DNA from: Lycocorax pyrrhopterus obiensis
Lineage: Eukaryota > Chordata > Aves > Passeriformes > Paradisaeidae
Assembly (NCBI GenBank): GCA_014706295.1
Contig: JACSVZ010000005.1
Location: forward strand, 19,198,172-19,262,171
DNA: 64,000 nt
Reading direction: 5' to 3'
The notes beneath the pieces are model-generated. The model was not told the origin of the DNA, made no database searches, and saw only the letters and a program-made list of their open reading frames with translations. Positions 59,807 through 64,000 of this stretch are shown one piece after another; positions within the stretch are counted from its first letter, which is position 1, and each line of letters starts with the position of its first letter. Both the position numbers and the translations under genes were made by a program.

Positions 59807-62800
59807 GTGAGAGCGGGAAGGGAGGGGTAGCACGGTGGGTGTGTGGGGGGTCCGGCGGCCCAAGGGCGCGGCTGGCGCCGGCTGCGCTCCCTCCCCGGCC
59901 GCCCCGCTGGACGTCCGGCCCCGTCCCGGGGCGGGGAAGGGGCACCGCGAGTGGAGGCCGCCGGGGCTGCCGGGCCCCAGCCCCGCTCCCCGCCCGCGCG
60001 GTCCATCCTTTCCCGCAGCTCCGGGCGGTGATTGCTGGCTCGGGACCTCCCGCAGCTCGTGGGCAGCGGCAGAGGCGGCTGCGGGGAGGCTGCGTTACAC
60101 GAACCGCCCGTTCTTCACCGGTTCTCGAACTTGTCGGTGTCTGCGGTGGCTCTTGCCTTCAGAGGGTTTGCCCAGCGATGTGTTCGGTCCGGAGTGCCGA
60201 AGGCAGAGGCAGCCCCTGGCATTGGTTTCTAATCAAAGATTTTTTTTTTAATTTTTTTTTTTACTTTTTTTTTACTGGTGTTATAAGAGGGCTAAAGAAG
60301 CTCTGCTTTGGTTTTGTCTTTGGCTGTGTTTATGTGCCTATTTATACTTAAGGTCCTTAATAATATACTCTGGAACGAGTATTGTGCATGCACGATATGT
60401 GTTTCTAGGATAATTTCATGGTACATCTCCACTCGAAAGCTTTGTGGGTGAGCTATTAGAAAAGATAAACATTTTCTTATCCCAGTCACCAAAAAAAAAA
60501 AGTAAAGAGAATTGTGGTTTGTTCTAAGCTAACTAACGAGGACTAGGTACAGAAACTACTCTGAGAGCCTCTTGCCCGATTGTTTTTCGTGTATCTGTGT
60601 AATTACACAGAGAAGAGTGCTGGCAAAGGCACAGCTCTCATCTGGCATTCTTCTTCAGTGTGTTGGGTGTCGGAAATACTATTTAATTACTTTTTGTTTC
60701 TATTTCAAAATTAAGACAGTTTAGTGCTCCAGATGGATAAAGATCTGCCAACAGATAGCACTTCTCACCTACACAGGCTGTGTCTCTTTGGACCTTATTC
60801 TTCATGGTAGAACAGCTGAATTTTATTTTGCATATTGGATGCACTTACATGGTGGCTCCTAAGTTTTTCTAAACGTGGGCACCCATATTTGCTGACAGCT
60901 GTCATGACCTAGATTTAGTCCCAAATCAGAGAGGAAGTGCTCCTTGGGCCAGGTAGCTCCATCTCCTTTCAGATATGCACATCGTGTTAAAAAAACAACC
61001 CCCCTCACTAGATCCTGTAAAGGCTAGACCTTGAATTTTTTTCCCTGAGGGGGTAGAAGTCACTGAACCAGAATCTAAACTTCAGTGTACATAGAATGCA
61101 TTTGTAGCAGTTATGTGCTCAAAGATAAACTCAGTGCTAATGTGCAGTGAATCAATGCTGTCTGTGAGCTCACAGGCCGCTGCAGCTCTGCTCCTGACTT
61201 CTTGTCAGTAGCACTCCCTGGAGAGAGCAAATGATGTTTAGAAATCGTCCTTGCAATCCAGTGGTTGACAGTGGAATTTGCAAGATAATTTGCCACAGTA
61301 TTCACTGCTCTTTAGCGAAGTTGTGAGCAGCAACCAAGTCTGATATTGCAGCTGTTTGGAGAAGATGTAGAAAAAAAAGACACCCAAAGGAACCTTGACG
61401 TTCAGTCCCACGCTACCCTTCAGCATGTTTGGGGAGGAATATAACTTCCTGCTTTTCTAAGCTCAGTTGGCTGCGTGGGGGGGACTCCTCAGTTCCAAAA
61501 TACCTGCTAACTAGAATGCTTGGACCCGGTTTCTACTGCTCTGTGGGCAGTTGTGTACTTTGCTGTTTTAATCAATCTGGAGAACAAATATCTTTGTAAA
61601 ATAAATAGTGTTGTGTGCCTTCAGTCGTTTGTCCGTGAACTTCTGTCTGGGAATCTCACATTTGAAGACAATAAATAAAAAGAAAGAGCATCTTGCTGAG
61701 AAACCACAGCTCTTTCTGGCAGCCTGGCTAAGAAGTGTGTATACATACTGTTTGTATAGTCACCTTCTGCATAGGTTCCTTTGTGGGTCCTTATTAAAAG
61801 ACACTTCTGGGTTCTTGTTCTGTTCACTTCTGCTGTCTCTGACCAGCCTCTTGATACTGGTTTTATTTTAGGGTGATTGGTGCTTGTTAATTATTTTAGG
61901 CCTTGCAAGTGTTGAATCCCGTGGTGCCACTTGTAACTAACTTCCATACCAATTTGTTATGTTTTGCAAGAAAAACATTCTCTTAAATTCAGTCTAATAT
62001 TGAGGTAAGGAAAAGGTGTTTCTTCTTCTTTGAGTATCATCTGTAATTAAGATTCTGCAGATCAACTCATGCCTGCAGTGCCAGTTCTACAGTTCCTTTG
62101 TAATCATTTTCTGCCCTGACACACTTGTCCAATCTTATTTCCTTTATGTGGATGACAAAAAAGCAGAATTTGCTACTACAACTAGAAGGCAGTTAAGGTT
62201 TCTGAACATCACTTAACATTAGAAATGAATTGTAGTTGTATACTGAACCAGCAGTGCATAGATGGCAGTTGCTTGTCCCATTTTTGTTATCCATGCTTGC
62301 TGCTGTCATCCCTCAGGGATGAAGAGGAATTTTTGATCCTATTCTAATGCCATAAGTACTGCTGAGCTTGTTAAGATGTGAGAAGAGGGGAACAGTCGGG
62401 TACTTGTGGTTTATCCAGTGAGGTTTTCCTTGAGTGGTGTGGGTAATCAGAGGAAAAATAGCTATAATTTAAGCTGCTGTAGTCAACATTTATTGTCTTC
62501 ATTTTCACTGGAATACTGAAATCTCCTGTCTTTTGTAGTATGGGTGGTAGAGAATGTTGGGGTTTTTTTTACCAGAGCTTGGTAATCCTGTGCCAGGATT
62601 TCCACTCGTGTATTGAATTGCTGTTGTGAAGTTGTTCAAAACAGTATATTTACATGCTGTTAATATATATTTTCCTTTCCAAGATCTGCGTGATCTTTTG
62701 GGAAACCTGTCTCAGGTTTGGGAAAAAAATAAAGTGCCTTTTTCAACAAATCGAGCTGCAGGCATAAATTCCATGACCTGCGGGTCCCAGTTTGGTTGGA

Positions 62801-64000
62801 AGTTTTCTAATAAAACAATAGCTTCATTCCATGTAATCAGTTTTTTCTCCCTGTGTAAGTGACACTGTCTGGCTTTGTCCATCTTGCCCAGACCACAGTT
62901 CTTAGCAACAGCTTTAAGAAGTGCACGTACGCAGAACTAGGATGAAAAGAAGGATGAATGGATGGATAACTAATAGTGCAACTTCATTGCTCAAGCAAGT
63001 AGTCAGGAACATGCACAGATTTGTCTGGTCTCTAGGTAACAGTTATAAAACATAACTTAAGAACACAAGCTTGTACCAACACCTGTAGGAGTACTAGAGA
63101 GCTCTTGGGTACAGTCTTGGTCCCACAGCAGAAGATGGTGAGTGCTGTCTAGAGGAAATTATTTGGGATCCAGATGCATCTGTCAGTCAGACAACTGATG
63201 AATTGACCTGTGCATCAGAGCTACTTGCTGGAAAAGAGAAAGAATTTACTGCTAAATTTGGATCCTTGAAAGTCTTTGGGATTTGCAGTGTGGTTGCCAG
63301 TAGAGGTGAGCTTCAGATCTTGCCTGGGAAGCTGCAAGACAAGGGAACCATTCCTTGCCAGGTCTCTCACAACATGGAAGTGCTACATTAAAAGCATCTT
63401 GAGCATTCAGTTGTTGTCTTACTCAGTGATGTTTGAATGAGTGACTGGTACAGGCTCCATCTGTGGAGCAAAGGCAGCCCATGACTGGAGCATTCAGCTG
63501 ATGATCGCTGGGACCGGCTTCAATTTCTTGTTTTGTCAAATTCCTCAGAACTTTGGAGAAAGTTTTCAAGGTTTTTTGTGCTTCATCTTTTTTCCCTGCA
63601 TGAAAGTAGTAACGCTGCTTTGCAGAGTGCCAAGACGATAAATGCAAAGAACTGCACAGAAATTGGATTTCACGTAGATCTCGGTGGTGAGAGAACATTC
63701 CCAAATCAGGCTGAGAACTTAATGTAATTGTGATGGCTATGAGCCTTAATTTAATTTTCTTCTCGTTCATGGAAATACAATCATACAGGGTAGGGATAAT
63801 TCCATGCTGATTCATAAAGATGAATGCTACGTATTTAGGTGCTTAGCATTCTGAAGATTACTTCCAGTTGTAAGTGGTTTATAGAAGGTTTTATTCAAAT
63901 TTAAAACTTTAAATTCTTAAGATTTCTCCAAATGCATTCAGGAGAGATATCTTCCTTGCTGTAAGGAGAAAAAAGCAAACAAACAAAAAACCCACCCAAA
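59807..64000 (+). other. First intron of the gene starting at 59728 (to window end)
   Basis: CpG-rich for the first 350 bp, then T-rich runs (60239-60276) and AT-rich sequence with no interspersed repeat that I recognise. A possible small exon is suggested by AG|ATCTGCGTGATCTT near 62686, whose phase would fit, but its donor (GTTTGG) is poor. The minus-strand 130-codon frame at 63423-63815 matches nothing known to me. Confidence 0.45.

Larger units (their letters stand above)
59460..60170 (+). promoter_or_regulatory. CpG-island promoter of the gene starting at 59728
   Basis: GC- and CpG-rich block around the first exon. It contains several GC boxes (CCCCGCCC type) just upstream of the ATG, an imperfect NRF1-like TGCGCACTGCGC near 59676, and an AAGATGGCGG YY1 element overlapping the start codon. 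There is no TATA box. This is a typical housekeeping promoter. Long open frames on both strands here are compositional. Confidence 0.75.

Noticed and set aside
59326..60351. Long frames on both strands around the 59.7 kb exon
   Set aside because: Compositional frames in a CpG island; only the short Kozak ATG frame ending at a good donor is credible.
62686..62717. Second exon of the gene starting at 59728 (AG|ATCTGCGT...CTCAG|GTTTGG)
   Set aside because: The phase fits, but the donor GTTTGG is poor and the peptide matches nothing known to me.
63130..63138. 9-bp microexon CAGAAGATG followed by GTGAGT
   Set aside because: Good splice-like flanks, but a microexon with no protein evidence; chance is more likely.

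Overview
The window looks like vertebrate nuclear DNA, most probably from a bird. It has multi-exon genes with GT-AG introns, CpG-island promoters, an AT-rich background, and interspersed repeats that are almost all CR1 LINE 3' ends plus two short retroviral solo LTRs. There are no Alu-, B1- or L1-like repeats. Nothing bacterial (operons, Shine-Dalgarno sites, CRISPR) is present. I cannot name the species. The gene content (ZC3H12B next to ZC4H2, both X-linked in human) points to the avian chromosome that corresponds to the human X long arm (chicken 4 / passerine 4A).

Layout. Positions 1-4543 are the probable 4.5 kb 3' UTR of ZC3H12B, read on the minus strand. Its five coding exons lie at 4544-10853 (minus) and rebuild cleanly to an 834-residue protein with matching splice phases. 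A 16 kb 5' intron (11018 to about 26964) carries CR1 pieces and two related solo LTRs. It leads to a strong CpG island at 26.46-27.56 kb, the likely ZC3H12B promoter. ZC4H2 runs on the plus strand from the ATG at 30387 to the stop at 37596 in five exons and gives exactly 224 residues. The two genes are divergent, with roughly 3 kb between the CpG island and the ZC4H2 start. That interval contains a 57-bp near-perfect direct repeat whose second copy lies just upstream of the ZC4H2 start codon.

From about 39.3 to 59.4 kb I see no confident gene. The stretch holds CR1 fragments (one old and about 800 bp long), an isolated CpG island at 43.75-44.25 kb, a polypyrimidine tract, a 37-bp tandem dimer and one unusually long unassigned open frame. 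A third promoter CpG island at 59.45-60.17 kb starts a plus-strand gene. Only its first coding exon (59728-59806) is in the window, and I do not recognise the gene. The rest of the window would be its first intron.

Functionally, ZC3H12B is a Regnase-family endoribonuclease (PIN/NYN nuclease plus one CCCH finger). ZC4H2 is a coiled-coil C4H2 zinc-finger protein needed in neural and neuromuscular development. I see no direct functional link between them; they are syntenic neighbours. I found no clearly new biological system. The most unusual items are the duplicated element in the shared intergenic region, the orphan CpG island, CTCF-like motifs in the islands, an uORF ahead of ZC3H12B, and the unassigned open frame at 52.6-53.5 kb.
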